A DNA stretch of 64,000 bases from Monoplex corrugatus (taxonomy: Eukaryota; Mollusca; Gastropoda; Littorinimorpha; Ranellidae), in contig JAPXFY010000031.1 in assembly GCA_030674185.1 (NCBI GenBank), positions 40,423,532 through 40,487,531 on the forward strand, read 5' to 3'. The translations under genes and the position numbers were made by a program. Position 1 is the first letter of the stretch, and the number at the start of each line of letters is the position of its first letter. The notes under the pieces were generated by a model. It was not told the DNA's origin, did not search any database, and was given only the letters and a program-made list of their open reading frames with translations. This document shows, piece after piece, positions 32,641-47,240 of the stretch.

Positions 32641-35600
32641 CATGGAGTACATTATCATTATAACATTATCAACAAATGTCAGTGTCGCAACACCACAACA
32701 CCAACAGGAACAGGAAGAAGAAAATACAAAGCAGAACTATTACAAACAAACAACACGACGAGAACAACACGAGAACAACAACAGCAAACAACGAGAACGA
32801 CGACGGACGAAGAGAACAACAACGAGAACGAGAATACAACGAGAACAAGACGACGAACGACGAGAACATCACAACGAGACAACAACAACGAGAACAATAA
32901 CAACGAGAACAGCAACAACGAGAGAATAACAAGAGCAACAACAACGAGAACAACAACGAGAACGAGAACAACAACGAGAACAAGAACAAGAGCAACAATG
33001 ACAACGTGAAGAACACATGACAACGAGAAGAACGACGACAACGAGAACAACGATGACAACGAGAAGAACGATGACAACGAGAAGACAAAACGGACGACAA
33101 CGAGAAAAACGACAACGAGAACAACCATCGAGAACAACGAGACGAAGAACAACAACCAGAAGAACAACGCCAACGAGAACAGCAACGACGACAACGAGTA
33201 GAACAACAACCACGATAACGACAACGAAAAGGACAACTACAATGAGAACAACGACGACAACGAGAACAACTACGACATCGAGAAGAACGATGACAAAGAG
33301 AAGAACAACGACAACGAGAAGAACAACGAAGACAACGAGAAGAACAACGAGAAGAACAACGAAAATAACGACAACGAGAAGAACGACAACGAAAAGAACG
33401 AGAAGAACGACCACAACGAGAAGAACAACGACGACACCGAGAAGAACAACAACGAGAACAACGAAGAGAACGACAACAACGAGAACGACAACGAGAAGAA
33501 AAACAGCGAAGACAACGAGAACAACAACAACGAAAAGAACAACAACGCCGACAACGAGAACAACGCCCGCAACGAGAACAATAACAAAAACGAGAACAAC
33601 AAAAACGATGACAACTAGAACGAGAGAACAAGGATGACAACTACAACGAGAACAACTACTACGTCAACGTGAACAACTATAACCACGACAACGAGAACGA
33701 CGACGACGACGAGAAGAAAAACGACGACAACGCGAAGAACAACGACGATAACGAGAAGAACGACAACGAGAACAACGATGACAACGAGAACGACAACGAG
33801 AGCAACAACTACGACGACAACAGGAAGAACACCGACGACGACAAGATCAACGACGACAATTAGAACAACGACAACGATGACAACGAGAAGAACAACGATG
33901 ACAACGAAAAGAATAACAATGACGACAACGAGAAGAACGACAACGAGAAAAACGACGACAATGAGATGAACAACGAAGACAACAAGAACGACGACAATGA
34001 GACGAACAACGAAGACAAGAACAACAATGACAACGTGAACAACGAGAACAACGACAATGAGAACAACAACGAGAACAACAACAACGAAGACAACGAGAAC
34101 AACAACAGCGAAGACAACGAGAACAACGACGACAACGAGAACGACGACAACGAGAACAACAACGACGACAACAAGAACAACAATGAAGACAACGAGAACA
34201 ACTAGAAGAATAACGAAGACAACGAGAAGAACAACGAAGACAACAAGAAGAACAACGAGAAGAACGAGAACAACCGCAACTACGACAAGAACGACAACCA
34301 GAACAACGAGAAGAACGACGAGAAGAACGACGACGAGAAGAACAACAATGACGACGACGAGAACAACAGCGACGAAGACTAGAAGAACAACGACGACGAC
34401 AACGAGAAAAACGACAACGAGAATAACAAAGACAACAAGAACGACAACGAGAAGAACGAGAACAACAATGACAACGACGAGAACGACGACGACGAGCAGA
34501 ACATCGACGACGAGCAGAACAACGTCGACGACGAGAAGAACGACGACGACGAGCAGAACATCGAAGACGAGCAGAACAACGTCGACGACAACGAGAACAA
34601 CGAAGACAACGAGAACAACGAAGACAACGAGAACAACAACGACAACGAGAACAACAACGAAGACAACGAGAACAACGAAGACAACGAGAACAACGAGAAC
34701 AACAACGAAGACAACGAGAACAACGAAGACAACGAGAACAACAACGAAGACAACGAAGACAACGAGAACAACAACGAAGACATCGAGAACAACAACGAAG
34801 ACATCGAGAACAACAACGAAGACAACGAGAACAACAACGAAGACAACGAGAACAACAACGAAGACATCGAGAACAACAACGAAGACATCGAGAACAACGA
34901 AGACATCGAGAACAACAACGAAGACATCGAGAACAACAACGAGAACAACGAAGACATCGAGAACAACAACGAGAACAACGAAGACATCGAGAACAACAAC
35001 GAGAACAACGAAGACATCGAGAACAACAACAACGAAGACATCGAGAACAACAACGAAGACATCGAGAACAACGAAGACATCGAGAACAACGAAGACATCG
35101 AGAACAACGAAGACATCGAGAACAACAACAACAACGAAGACATCGAGAACAACGAAGACATCGAGAACAACAACGAAGACATCGAGAACAACAACGAGAA
35201 CGAAGACATAGAGAACAAACAACGAGAAGAACGAGGACAACGAGAAGAACGACAACGAGATGAACAACGACAACGAGAAGAACGACAACGAGAACAACGA
35301 AGACAGCGAGAAGAACAACAATGAAGACAACGAGAAGAAAAAACGACGACAACGAGAACAACCGACGACAACGATAAAAATAACGACAACGAGAACAACG
35401 AAGACGACAGGAACAACGAAAACGAGAACAACAATAACGAAAACATCGAGAACAACAACGACGAGAAGGTCAATGACGAGAAGAACGACGACGAGAAGAA
35501 CGACAAGAACAACGGCGACGACGAGAAGAACGACGACGATGAGAACAACGACGACGACGAGAACAATAACGAAGACGTCGAGAAGTACAACAACGAAGAC

Positions 35601-36985
35601 AACGAGAACAACGACGACAACGAGAAGAACAACAATGAAGACGACAAGAACAACGAGAAGAACGACGACGAGAAGAACAACGACGACAAGAACGAGAAGA
35701 ACGACGACAACGAGAAGAACAACATTGACGACGACAACGAGAACAACAATGACGACGACGAGAACAACAACGAGAAGAGCAGCAACAACAGCGACGACGA
35801 CAAGAACGACGACGACGAGAACAATAACAACGTCGACGACGAGAACAACCACGACGAGAACAACGACGAGAAACAACGACGAGAAGAACGAACGAGAACG
35901 ACAGAACGAGAACAACAACAACGAGAAGAACAACGAGAAGAATGACAACAGGAAGAACGACAACGAGAAGAACGACGACAACGGAAGAACAAACAACGAG
36001 AACAACGACGGAAAACGGAACAACGACGAAAACGAGAACAACGACGAAAAACGAGAACAACGACGAAAATGAGAGCAACGATGAAAACGAGAACAACGAT
36101 AAAAACGAGAACGACGAAAACGAGAACAACGATGAAAACGAGAACAACGACGATGACAACTACAACGAGAAGAACGAGAAGAAGAAACGACTACAACGAG
36201 AAAAACAGAACAAACGACGACAACAGGAACAACGAGAAGAACTACAACAACGAGAAGAACAACGACGAAGGAACAACGAGAAGAACAATAACGATGACAA
36301 CGAGAACAACGACAATGAGAAGAAACAACGACGACAACGAGAAGAACGACAACGCAAAGAAACAATAACGAGAACAACAACGAGAACAACACGAGACAAA
36401 ACGAGAACAACGACAACGAGAAGAACGACAACGAGAACGACAATGAGAACAACAACGACATCGAGAAGAAACAACAATGACGACGACGAGAAGAACAATG
36501 ACGACGACGAGAACAACGACGACGACGAGAACAACAACAGCGATGACGAGAACAACAGCGACGATGGCAAGAACAACGACGACGACGAGAAGAACGACGA
36601 CGACGAGGACGACGACGAGAACGACGAGAACGACAAGAACAAGAACGAAAACAACAAGAACGAGAACAGGGAGAACAACGAGAAGAACGATAACGACGAC
36701 AAGGACAACGAGAAGAATGACAACGAGAAGAACGAAACGAGAAGAACAACCACCAGGACAACAACTAGAAGAACAATGACAATGAGAACAACAACGAGAA
36801 GAACGACAACGAGAACAACGAGAAGAACGATGACAACGAGAAGAACGAGAACTTCAACGAGGACAAGAACAACGAGCAGAACGACAACGAGAAGAACGAC
36901 GAGGAGAACAACTATAACGACAAACGTGAACGACAACGGGGACAACGAGAAACGGAGACGAGAAACCAATGAGACGAAAAACCAC
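32641..36985. repeat. 4.3-kb imperfect AAC/GAC/GAA trinucleotide array
   Basis: Almost entirely triplets AAC, GAC, GAG, GAA, AAG and ACG on the plus strand, with very little T. A more regular subregion (34760-35215) repeats GAAGACATCGAGAACAAC in 18-27-base steps. Several frames on both strands lack stops for hundreds of codons (33615-36764 on the minus strand for about 1,050 codons), because few of these triplets can make a stop in any frame. Not a protein gene. Confidence 0.95.
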
Positions 36986-39420
36986 AATATCAGTGGAGTG
37001 GGGGGAGAAACGAAGGGAGTGAACTCTGGAGAGGGGAGAAATGGAGGGAACTCCGGACTGGGGGGGGGGGGGAGAAGAGGGAGGGAACTCTGAAGGGGGA
37101 ATAATTGGGGAGGGACAGAGGGAGGGGAACTGTGGGTGAGGAAGAAACAGAGGGAGGGAACTCAAGGTGGGGGAACAACGGGAAGGTACTCTGGGTGGGG
37201 GGAGCACGGGGAAGGAACTCCAGGGTGGTAAACTGAGGGAGGGAACTCTGGATGCGGGGGTGAAGAACAGAGGCAGAGGGATGGAACTCTGGATGGGGGG
37301 TGGAGAACAGGGGGAGAGAGCTCTGGATGGGGGAAACGGTGGAAACTCTGGGTGGGTGGGAAACAGAGGGAGGGAACTCTGGGTGGGGTGAACAGAGGGA
37401 GGGAACTCGGGTTGGGGAAAACGAAGTAGTAAAATGCAGGTGGGGGGAGAACAGAGGGAGAGAACTCCTGGGGGCGGTAGAACAAAGGGAGGGAACTCCA
37501 GAGTGGAGAAGAGAGGGAGGGAACTCCAGATGGAAGAATGGGGAACAGGAGAGAACTCCAAGGAGGTGCGGGGAAGAGAGGGAGGGGACTCCAGGGGGGA
37601 ACAGAGGGAGGGAACTTGGGGGAAGAGAGGGAGGACTCTCAGGGGGGGGGGGCAGAGGGAGGGAACTCCAGGTTGGGGGGGGGGGGGGACAGAGGGAGAG
37701 AACTCAAGAGGGGAGGGTGGAGTGAGGAAATCCAGAGGGGGGGGGGGGACAGAGGAAGGGAACTCCATGGGGGGAATAGAGGCAATTCCAGGTGGGGGGG
37801 GGGGGGGACAGAGGGAGAGAACTCATGATGAGGAAGAAATAGAGGGAACTCGGGGGGGGGGGGGGGGACAGATAAAGGGAACTCTGGGGCTGTGACAAAT
37901 GGAGGGAAATCTGGGTAGGGAAGAAACGGAGGGAGGGAACTCCGGGAGGGGGGGGGGGGTAACTGAGGGCAGGAACTCCAGGTGGGGGAAACACAGGGAG
38001 GGCACGCCAGGGGTGTAACACAGGAAAGGAACTCTGGAAGAGAACTATGGGTGGGGAGGTGTGGAGAACAAAGGAAGGAAACTCCAGGGGGGGGGGGGGG
38101 ATAGAACAGAGGGATTGAACTCCAGGGGGGGGTAGAACAGAGGGAGGGAAGGTAAACAGAGGGAGGGAAATCCAGGGGTAGACCAGAGGGAGGGAAACTC
38201 CAGGGGGTAGAACAGGGGAGGGAACTCCAGGGGGTAGAACAGAGGGAGGGAACTCCAGGGGGTAGAACAGAGGGAGGGGGAACTCCAGGGAGTAGAACAG
38301 AGGGAGGGAACTCCAAAGTGAAGAACAGAGGGAGAGAACTCCGAAGGGTGGACAGGGAAGAGAGGCATGAAGTGGGGGGGTTCAGGGTGTGGGGAGCAGA
38401 GGGAGGGAACTCCAGCATGTGCAGGGGAACACAGGGAGGAAACTAGTGGGGGGAACAGAGGGAGGGAACTTGGAAAGAAGAGAGGGAGGACATGCAGGGG
38501 GGGGGGACAGAGGGATGGAAACTCAGGAGGGGGGGAACAGAATGAGGATATCCGGGGGGGGGGGGGGGAGGGAAACGGAAAGAGGGAACTCTGTGGGGGA
38601 ACAGAGAGAGGGAATTCCAGGTGTAGGGTGGAACAGAGGGAGGGAATTCCAGGTGTAGGGTGGAACAGAGAGAGGGAATTCCAGGTGTAGGGTGGAACAG
38701 AGAGAGGGAATTCCAGGTGTAGGGTGGAACAGAGAGGGAATTCCAGGTGTAGGGTGGAACAGAGAGGGAATTCCAGGTGTAGGGTGGAACAGAGAGAGGG
38801 AATTTCAAGTGAAGGGTGGAACAGAGGGAACACCTGGTAAGGAAGAAACAGAGGGAGGGAATTCCAGGTGTGGGGAACAGATGGAGGGACTCTGCGGCGG
38901 TAAGAGATGGCGGGAATTCTGGTGGCGAACAAAGGGAGGGAACTCCGGGAGGTAACAGAGGGTGGGAACTCCGGCGGGTAACAGAGGGCAAGGAACTCCA
39001 GGTGGGGGAGCAGCAGGAGGGAACTCTTGAGTGGGAGAGCACAGGGAGGGAACTCCATGGGGGTAACAGAGGGAGGGAACTCAGGAGGGGGGGGGAACAG
39101 AGGGTGGAGTGAACAGAGGGAGGGAATTCCGGGTGGGGGAAATAAAATGAGGTTCTGGGTGGTGGGAAACAGAGAGGGAACTCCTGGGGGGGGGGGGGGG
39201 GAACAGAAGAAGGTCCTTCTGTTGGGGGGGGGGGGGGAGGAAAGAAAATGAGGGAATTCCGGGTGGAGATGAAACATGGACGGGAACTCGGGTTGAGGGG
39301 GAATATAAAGGAAAGGAACTCTTGAAGAGAGAAAGAGAGGGAGGGCACTCCAGGTGGGGGGGGGGGGGAACAAAAGGAGGGAACTCTGGGTGGGGGAACA
39401 GAAGGAGGGAACAAATCCCT
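36986..39420. repeat. G-rich minisatellite (GAGGGAGGGAACTCCAGG), G-quadruplex prone
   Basis: About 2.4 kb of 25-40-base units, AACAGAGGGAGGGAACTCCA plus a G run of 4-18. Near 38610-38810 a ~36-bp form (AATTCCAGGTGTAGGGTGGA) is regular. The plus strand is strongly G-rich. Pro/Ser/Phe-rich open frames on the minus strand are by-products. Confidence 0.95.
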
Positions 39421-40352
<932 letters not shown>

Positions 40353-40569
40353 CCACAGACTCCCAACAAACAACAAACAAAAATCCATTTCACATCACAG
40401 TTTAATAATTCATCATATGGGTGACGATCACAACATTGCTTCACATTATTTTACATTGTGCTTTCAATATCATCGTCAACATGAGCCAATTTTACTCCCT
40501 TATCCTGTACAACAGCTTTCCGTACACTAGTGGATAAGGTCAGAGAAAGTGTCAGACTACCGATCTCAA

Positions 40570-41035
40570 AATGCTAATTATCTGCAGCCAATAATCGTAA
40601 CAGTAACACCTTGGTTAATTATCTGTGGCTAACATTTGTAACACCTTGGTTAATTACTTGCAGCTAACAATCGTAACACCTTAGTTAACTACCTGCAGCT
40701 AACAGTCGTAACAGTAACACCTTGGTTAATTACCTGCAGCTAATAATCGTAACAGTAAAACTTTGGTTCATTACCTGCAGCTGACAGTCGTGACACCTTT
40801 GTTAATTACCTGCAGCTAACAGTCGTGACACCTTTGTTAATTACCTGCAGCTAACAGTCGTGACACCTTGTTAAAACCTGCACCAAGTTAACAACCTGCA
40901 CCCAACAGTCGTAACACACCTTGGTTGACTACCTGCAACTAACAGCCATAACAGTAACACCTTGGTGAATTATCTGCAACTAACAGCCATAACATTGACA
41001 CCATGGTTAATTACCTGCAACTAACAATCAACACA
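40570..41035. repeat. ~36-41-bp minisatellite (TTAATTACCTGCAGCTAACA)
   Basis: About 12 copies of TTAATTACCTGCAGCTAACA + GTCGTAACACCTTGG. On the minus strand each unit contains CTGCAG|GTAATT, a donor-like sequence, but no adjoining exon was recognised. Confidence 0.92.
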
Positions 41036-41044
41036 CATACTGGA

Positions 41045-41170
41045 GTTATTTCAAAAGGGACTCACCGCGCTCGGACAGCTACATATATGCACTCCATCCA
41101 AATCCACCAGCAATTATCTGACAAGACTTTCTGAGTCAGCACAAAGGCCCATCAGCAAATAGCCATATGG
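41045..41170 (+). mobile_element. SINE-like fragment
   Basis: AGGGACTCACCGCGCTCGGA, CAGCTACATATATGCACTCC and ATCCAAATCCACCAGC resemble the fragment at 43480-43640 (AGGGATTCAATGCACTCAAG, ATTCCATATACCCTC, AAATCTGCCAGC). Both are decayed members of one dispersed family. Confidence 0.5.
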
Positions 41171-41334
41171 CAAAGACATCATCAACACCCATGAACAAAC
41201 TGCCACATCGTACCTGGCTTAAGCAAATTGTGTGCACATCATTTTCCATAGTCCTTTCAATGCAGGAACAAAGCAGACTACTTCAGTGCCTACAGCTGTC
41301 AGCCAGCACAAACATCAGCACACAATACATGATT

Positions 41335-42585
41335 CCGTATCTCGTATCAGCCTGAATACCCTGCCACCCCCACATCTCGTATCAGCCTGAATACCCTGCC
41401 ACCCCCACATCTCGTATCAGCCTGAATACCCTGCCACCTCCTATCCCAGTCCTATCAGTGTCAGGTTGAGTACCCTGCCACCCCATATCCCACATCTATT
41501 ACCCTGAATACCCTGCCACCTCCACACCCCCTATCAGCCTGAATACCCTGCTACCCCCACACCCCACATCTCCTATCAGCCTGAATACCCTGCCACCCCA
41601 TATCCCACATCTCTTATTACCCTAAATACCCTGCCACCCCCACACCCCTATCAGCCTGAATACCTGCTACCCCCACACCCCACATCTCCTATCAGCCTGA
41701 ATACCCTGCCACCCCCACATCTCCTATCGGACAGAATACCCTGCCACCCGTACATCTCCTATCAACCTGAATACCCTGCCACCCCCACATCTCCTATCAG
41801 CCTGAATACCCTGCCACCCCACACCCCACATCTATCAGCATGAATACCCTGCCACCCCCACATCTCCTATAAGCCTGAATGCCTTGCCACCCGCACACCC
41901 CACATCTCCTATCAGCATGAATACCTTGCCACCCCCACACCTATCAGCATGAATACCTTGCCACCCCCACACCTATCAGCATGAATACCTTGCCACCCCC
42001 ACACCCCACATCTATCAGCATGAATACCTTGCCACCCCCACACCCCACATCTATCAGCCTGAATACCCTGCTACCCCTACACCCCACATCTCCTATAAGC
42101 CTGAATACATTGCCACCCCCACACCCCACATCTATCAGCCTGAATACCCTGCTACCCCTACACCCACATCTCCTATAAGCCTGAATACTCTGCTACCCCT
42201 ACACCCCACATCTCCTTTATGCCTGAATACCCTGCCACCCCCACACCTCCTATAAGCCTGAATATCCTGCCACCCACATCTCTATCTGCCTGAATACCCT
42301 GCCACCCCCACATCTTCTATCTGCCTGAATAAATACCATGGTACTCCCACACCCCACATCTCCTATCAGACAGAATACCCTGACACCCCACACCCCTCAT
42401 CTCCTGTCTACCTGAATGAATATCCTGGTACCCTCACACCCCACACTTCCTATCTGCCTGAATATCCTGCTACCCCCATACCCTACACCCCACATCTCCT
42501 GTCAACCTGAATATCCTGCTACCCCCACACCCTACACCCCACATCTCCTGTCAACCTGAATATCCTGCCACATCCGTACTCCACA
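41335..42585. repeat. ~42-bp minisatellite (CCTGAATACCCTGCCACCCC)
   Basis: About 32 copies of CCTGAATACCCTGCCACCCC + CACACCCCACATCTCCTATCAG, with 33-bp forms lacking CACACCCCA. C-rich on the plus strand. Confidence 0.95.
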
Positions 42586-42663
42586 TCCCAGCCAAACATC
42601 TCCCTAGATGTATCTCAATTATTTAAGGTCAACTTGACATCTGGTGTCAGTGTCATTCTCATA

Positions 42664-42787
<124 letters not shown>

Positions 42788-43239
42788 TAAAAAAAGTTTT
42801 TATTAACTCACTATTTAGAAATAAAGGAAGAACACAGACAAGACAGACAAGTCACCATTTACCAACTATGATTACCCTTCCTGCCATCACAACACATGCA
42901 CCCACCCACCCACCCATCCACCCCCCACCCACACACAAAGGGACATCTACATTACACTAGTGTCTGATGACATCCATAATAACTACATCAACACCTATAC
43001 CACTGGCCATATAGTAAACATATACACGCTATACTTGTGTTCAGTTACATCCAAAACAACTACAACACCGTCCATATCAACAACAACAACACTTACATCA
43101 TAGGCCTGTGTCCATAACACAGACATCTATACTATTCTACTGTCAGGTGACAACAATATCAACAACAACATCTACAGCCTGTGTTAAACTCAAACGTGAC
43201 AAAATCAAGAAACAAAAACACAGTTTGTGTTCAAGCAGG

Positions 43240-43431
43240 TTAACCCCTTTGACTCCCGCACCCTGTCCACCAGCATCCTGCATGTCAACCATGCTGGCAA
43301 AGCAAAAAAATAACCCTTTGATTCCTCACCCTGTCCACCAGCTTCCTGCAGGAAGCTGGTGGATAGGGTGAGGGAGTCAAAAGGTTACGTTTTTGTAATG
43401 GGTGGATAGGGTGCAGGAATCTTACGATTAA
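43240..43431. mobile_element. TTAA foldback element, copy 2
   Basis: TTAACCCCTTTGACTCCCGC at the left, internal GCTTCCTGCAGGAAGCTGGT palindrome, GGATAGGGTGCAGGAATC and TTAA at the right. Two nested inverted-repeat modules. Confidence 0.78.
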
Positions 43432-43644
43432 ACAACAACAAACATGGACATCAATACCAAGTTCTTTTTTCTTTTAAATAGAAAGTGTACCGCTGAAGTT
43501 TGGGGCAAAGCACTTGTTCAAGAGGGATTCAATGCACTCAAGCAATTCCATATACCCTCAACCCAAATCTGCCAGCGATCATCTGGCAGACTCTTGAGTC
43601 TGCACAAAAAGCCTATGCACAAGCAAAGTCTTATTTTTATTCTT

Positions 43645-44335
43645 ATTGCTTAAAGCCAAGCCGACCGCACAGAGCCATATCAGGGCTATAGCCATTTCAA
43701 AACGTACACACAACTGGATGGAAAAGGAAAAGCCGGAAAGAAAACGAAGTACACATACGAGTGCATGCGCACACATAATCTAAGAATATATGCTCCTTGG
43801 CTTTGACCATTCCGTCCAATTTTCACCAGAGAAATTCAACAACAAACTGACTAAATAGAACATAATAAGGACACAAGCATACATAAATTTCCTAAATGAA
43901 ATATAGACTAAGCATACATAAAACCTAATATAAGACTACTACAAAAATTCTTGAGAAAAAACACATATAAACAAAGCATAAAGACACTAAAGCATACATA
44001 AAAATTTCCTAAAAATGAGATAACTAAACACTCGTATGGACAAACACTAAAGCATACATAAAATTTCCTAAATGGAACATAGAGACACTAAACTACAAAA
44101 TTAACCTAAATACTAATTCCTCCTGCACAGCACATTTCCTTGAGCCAAAAATGCAGTCAGCACATGTACCCAGTTATCAATCCTATGAAAAAGTAGGTTT
44201 TATGGAATACATACGGCGAATGGACCAGCAAGGCAGAAAATGATAGGAAGAGATGACAGAAAGCAAAGAAGGAAGAAGAAACAAAGAGAGTGACAGAAAA
44301 TCTTGAAACAGGGAAAAAGAGAGGGAGAGAAAAAA
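43645..44335 (-). mobile_element. Dispersed repeat family R1, minus strand
   Basis: TTAAAGCCAAGCCGACCGCA and GAGCCATATCAGGGCTATAG (R1 3' end, reversed) start the copy; GAGCCAAAAATGCAGTCAG, GTTATCAATCCTATGAAAAA and GGACCAGCAAGGCAGAAAAT follow in reverse order. 43480-43640 before it holds the SINE-like fragment described at 41045. Confidence 0.78.
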
Positions 44336-45534
44336 AACAACAACTACGAAACACTGATCTGACCCCACCAAAATGACTGAAGAATAAAGACGGGCAGTGA
44401 ACAGGTCAGTTTTTATGCTGTGAGCTGCGACTGAACTCAAATCATCATATCTTGAATCTATGGCTCTATCAAAAGAACCAACCACTCCACAAAGTGTACA
44501 TGTACAGTTTCATTAAAGTCAGTCGTTGTTGTTAAGGTTATTTGACAATTTTAACAACACAAGGGAAAAACTGTCGACCATATACAAGTGGTTTAACACC
44601 ACACCCAAGTTAACAAAAAACACCACAACGGTGTGGATGGGACCCGGAACACTAATGCCTCACCACTCTCCGGACAATCACCTCCGAAGGTCCCAATGCC
44701 ACTCAATAGTCATTCATAAAGCAAGGGGGGTGGTGGGGGGCTGTCAATGCACCGCATGACCCATTCAGACCCAGTCAACAGCTACCTTGTTAACAAACCG
44801 AATGGCAAGGTGGGGGAGATGACAAGCCCGGGACATAGCCACACAACGCGCACCAACCAGGCCCAGCCCAGCCTCCGGACCAAGAGAGAATGGAAGACCC
44901 CTGTCTCGCCCCACTCTTGTTTTCATCTCTCTTTCAGGGCAGCCCGCCCTGCCACCAGCTCGCACAGCTGCCAGCCCCTTCCCCGTTCCTGTAGTCTCTA
45001 CAGTTAGCAGTCGGAAGCTCCAAACATTGCCTTACTTCAACCGCAGGGATCGTTTGAAGGGCCGCTAAAGTGGCCAGGCATGTTTTACCATACCCAATGT
45101 TTTATTCTGACAGGTGCACCCTCGGTCATGCTGACCTCTTCCTGCACATTACAATACAGCATACCATAACAGACCTACTCCCTAATCATTGCAATGCCCA
45201 AGGCTTGACAAACAGTACAACAATATCATATGCATATTCACGTGAGATTCAACATATAAGCTCCGCATTCACCAAAAAGAGATCAACACTGTTGTCTCCT
45301 TCCCTCCTGTTCTCTCTCTGTCACAGAATGTTAGACTGTAGAGACACGACAAAAGACAACAGAACTTAACAGAACAGAACACAGATCAAGTGATGGGCAG
45401 ACATGATAATCGCAGCAACTGCTTCATGTCATCACCACTGTCTGTGGGAACAGGACAGCCACCTGGTCAGACCTTTTGCTGGCAGACACGATCAGACCCG
45501 ATCAAGGGATCACAGATCATTTATTGAGCATCAA
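44336..45534. other. Unique block, partly GC-rich
   Basis: 44740-45060 is relatively GC-rich, with a plus-strand frame of 86 codons (44747-45007) ending before CGTTTGAAGGGCCGCTAAAG. No splice sites or family support a gene. It could be an old transposon remnant, since it has sharp composition edges. Nothing else is recognised. Confidence 0.3.
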
Positions 45535-46370
45535 GACTAATCAAGACAAATCATTTATTGACAATTTACAGACAGTCAAGACGACGACTGATCAAGTGAT
45601 GACAGACTATTTACTGACTATCAAGATTAAATGATGACAAATCATTTACTGACAATTTACAGACAACCAAGACTAAGCCTGATTGAGTGATGACAGACTA
45701 TTATTGACTATCAAGATTAAATGATGACAAATCATTTACTGACAATTTACAGACAATCAAGACTAAGGCTGATAAAGTGATGACGAAATATTTATTGATT
45801 ATCATGGTGAAATGACAAGTCATTTATTGACAATCAAGACTACGCCTGATCCAGTGATGACAGACCATTCATTGATTAGTGAGACTAAATGAAGACAAAT
45901 CATTTTTTGACAATTTACAGACAATCAAGACTAAGCCTGATTGAATGATGACAGACTATTTATTGAGTACCAAGACTAAATGACGACAAATCATTTATTG
46001 ACAATTTACAGACAATCAAGACTAAGCCTGATTGAATGATGACAGACTATTTATTGAGTACCAAGACTAAATGACGACAAATCATTTATTGACAATTTAC
46101 AATCAAGACTAAAGCCTCATCAAATGATGACAGACTATTGAGTACCAAGACTAAATGACGACAAATCATTTATTGACAATTTACAATCAAGATAAGGCCT
46201 GATCAAATGATGACTATTTATTATCAAGACTATATAATGACAAATTATTAATTTTATTGACAATTTGCTAACAATAAAGACCAAACCTGATCCAGTGATG
46301 ACAATTTATTCACTATGAAGACAAAGCCATGACAGACCAGTTACAGACAATGGAGACTAACACAATCAAC
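45535..46370. repeat. 91-bp minisatellite (TGATGACAGACTATTTATTG)
   Basis: About 9 copies: TGATGACAGACTATTTATTG, CAAGACTAAATGACGACAAA, TCATTTATTGACAATTTACA, GACAATCAAGACTAAGCCTG. Internal short repeats (CAAGACTAA, TTTATTGA) suggest it grew from a smaller unit. 46371-46504 is spacer containing CTCCTCAGGTAAGAGG, a donor-like sequence. Confidence 0.92.
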
Positions 46371-46504
46371 TGTTATTAACAAATGAATGGTGACCAGGTT
46401 TTGTGGCCCAGTGTGCCCAGCTGTAAACAGGAGCCTGTCCCTCCTCAGGTAAGAGGTTGAAAAGCAGTGAAGGAGACAGGATGGGTATTAATCTCATATT
46501 AATC

Positions 46505-46855
46505 TCATTGATGTTAAGTGTAAACAGTTACCTCCCTTCGTCAAAGGGGACAGCATTTCTTACTTAGAATACCTCCCCTTCTTAAAGGAGACATTTCTCA
46601 AAGAGATATGATGTAAAAATTACCTCCCTTTGTCAAAGGTGATGACATTTCTCACTGAGGTAATGACTAAACAATTACCTCCCTTTGTCAAAGGTGATGA
46701 CATTTCTCACTGAGGTAATGACTAAACAATTACTCCCTTTGTCAAAGGCGATGACATTTCTCACTGAGGTAATGTGTAAACAATTACCTCCCTTTGTCAA
46801 AGGCGATGACATTTCTCAGAGGTAATGTGTAAACAATTACCTCCTTTGTCAAAGA
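46505..46855. repeat. 55-bp minisatellite (AACAATTACCTCCCTTTGTC)
   Basis: About 6 copies: AACAATTACCTCCCTTTGTC, AAAGGCGATGACATTTCTCA, CTGAGGTAATGTGTA. GACAAAGG...CCTTTGTC makes each unit partly self-complementary. On the minus strand the unit holds GGGAG|GTAATTGTT. Confidence 0.92.
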
Positions 46856-46950
46856 AAGGTTTTCTTGTCACAATGAATTTCAAACCACACAAACTTCCCA
46901 TGACAATCCTGGCTGTTCATCCACTCCAGATTTTGTGCTGTATATGACCA
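46852..46950 (-). CDS. Exon-like open segment, minus strand
   Basis: After GTCATATACAG (acceptor-like), one frame reads QNLEWMNSQDCHGKFVWFEI then HCDKKTFL and a TGA. The other two frames close early. The 55-bp array begins immediately downstream, so this could be a terminal exon or a decayed internal exon next to an array that amplified its boundary. No family is recognised. Confidence 0.2.
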
Positions 46951-47240
46951 ACACAACAGCAAACAGCAAGACAAGGAATACTGAAGATCAGTTTTCTGAC
47001 AATACTCAAAGATAATATCCACATGTGGTAATAAAATAAAAACAAACAAATATCAATCTGAGTATGATTTTTTAAATGAACAAAGAGAATGCAAATATTA
47101 CCATGAGTACGACTGAAAAGTAAACAAAATGAATACAAAGTTTTACTGCCAGTGCTACAAAGAGAATACAAGTATTATAACAAGTATGACTTAAAAAAGG
47201 TAAAACGGAATACAAGTATCACTGCCTGTACTACCTACCA

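Noticed and set aside
33615..36764. Minus-strand open frame of about 1,050 codons (Val/Leu/Ser-rich)
   Set aside because: It lies wholly in AAC/GAC/GAA triplet repeat; other frames on both strands are also open for hundreds of codons. The absence of stops follows from triplet composition.
44747..45007. Plus-strand 86-codon frame in the GC-richer block
   Set aside because: No splice sites, no domain, and composition typical of a decayed transposon; listed only as unique sequence.
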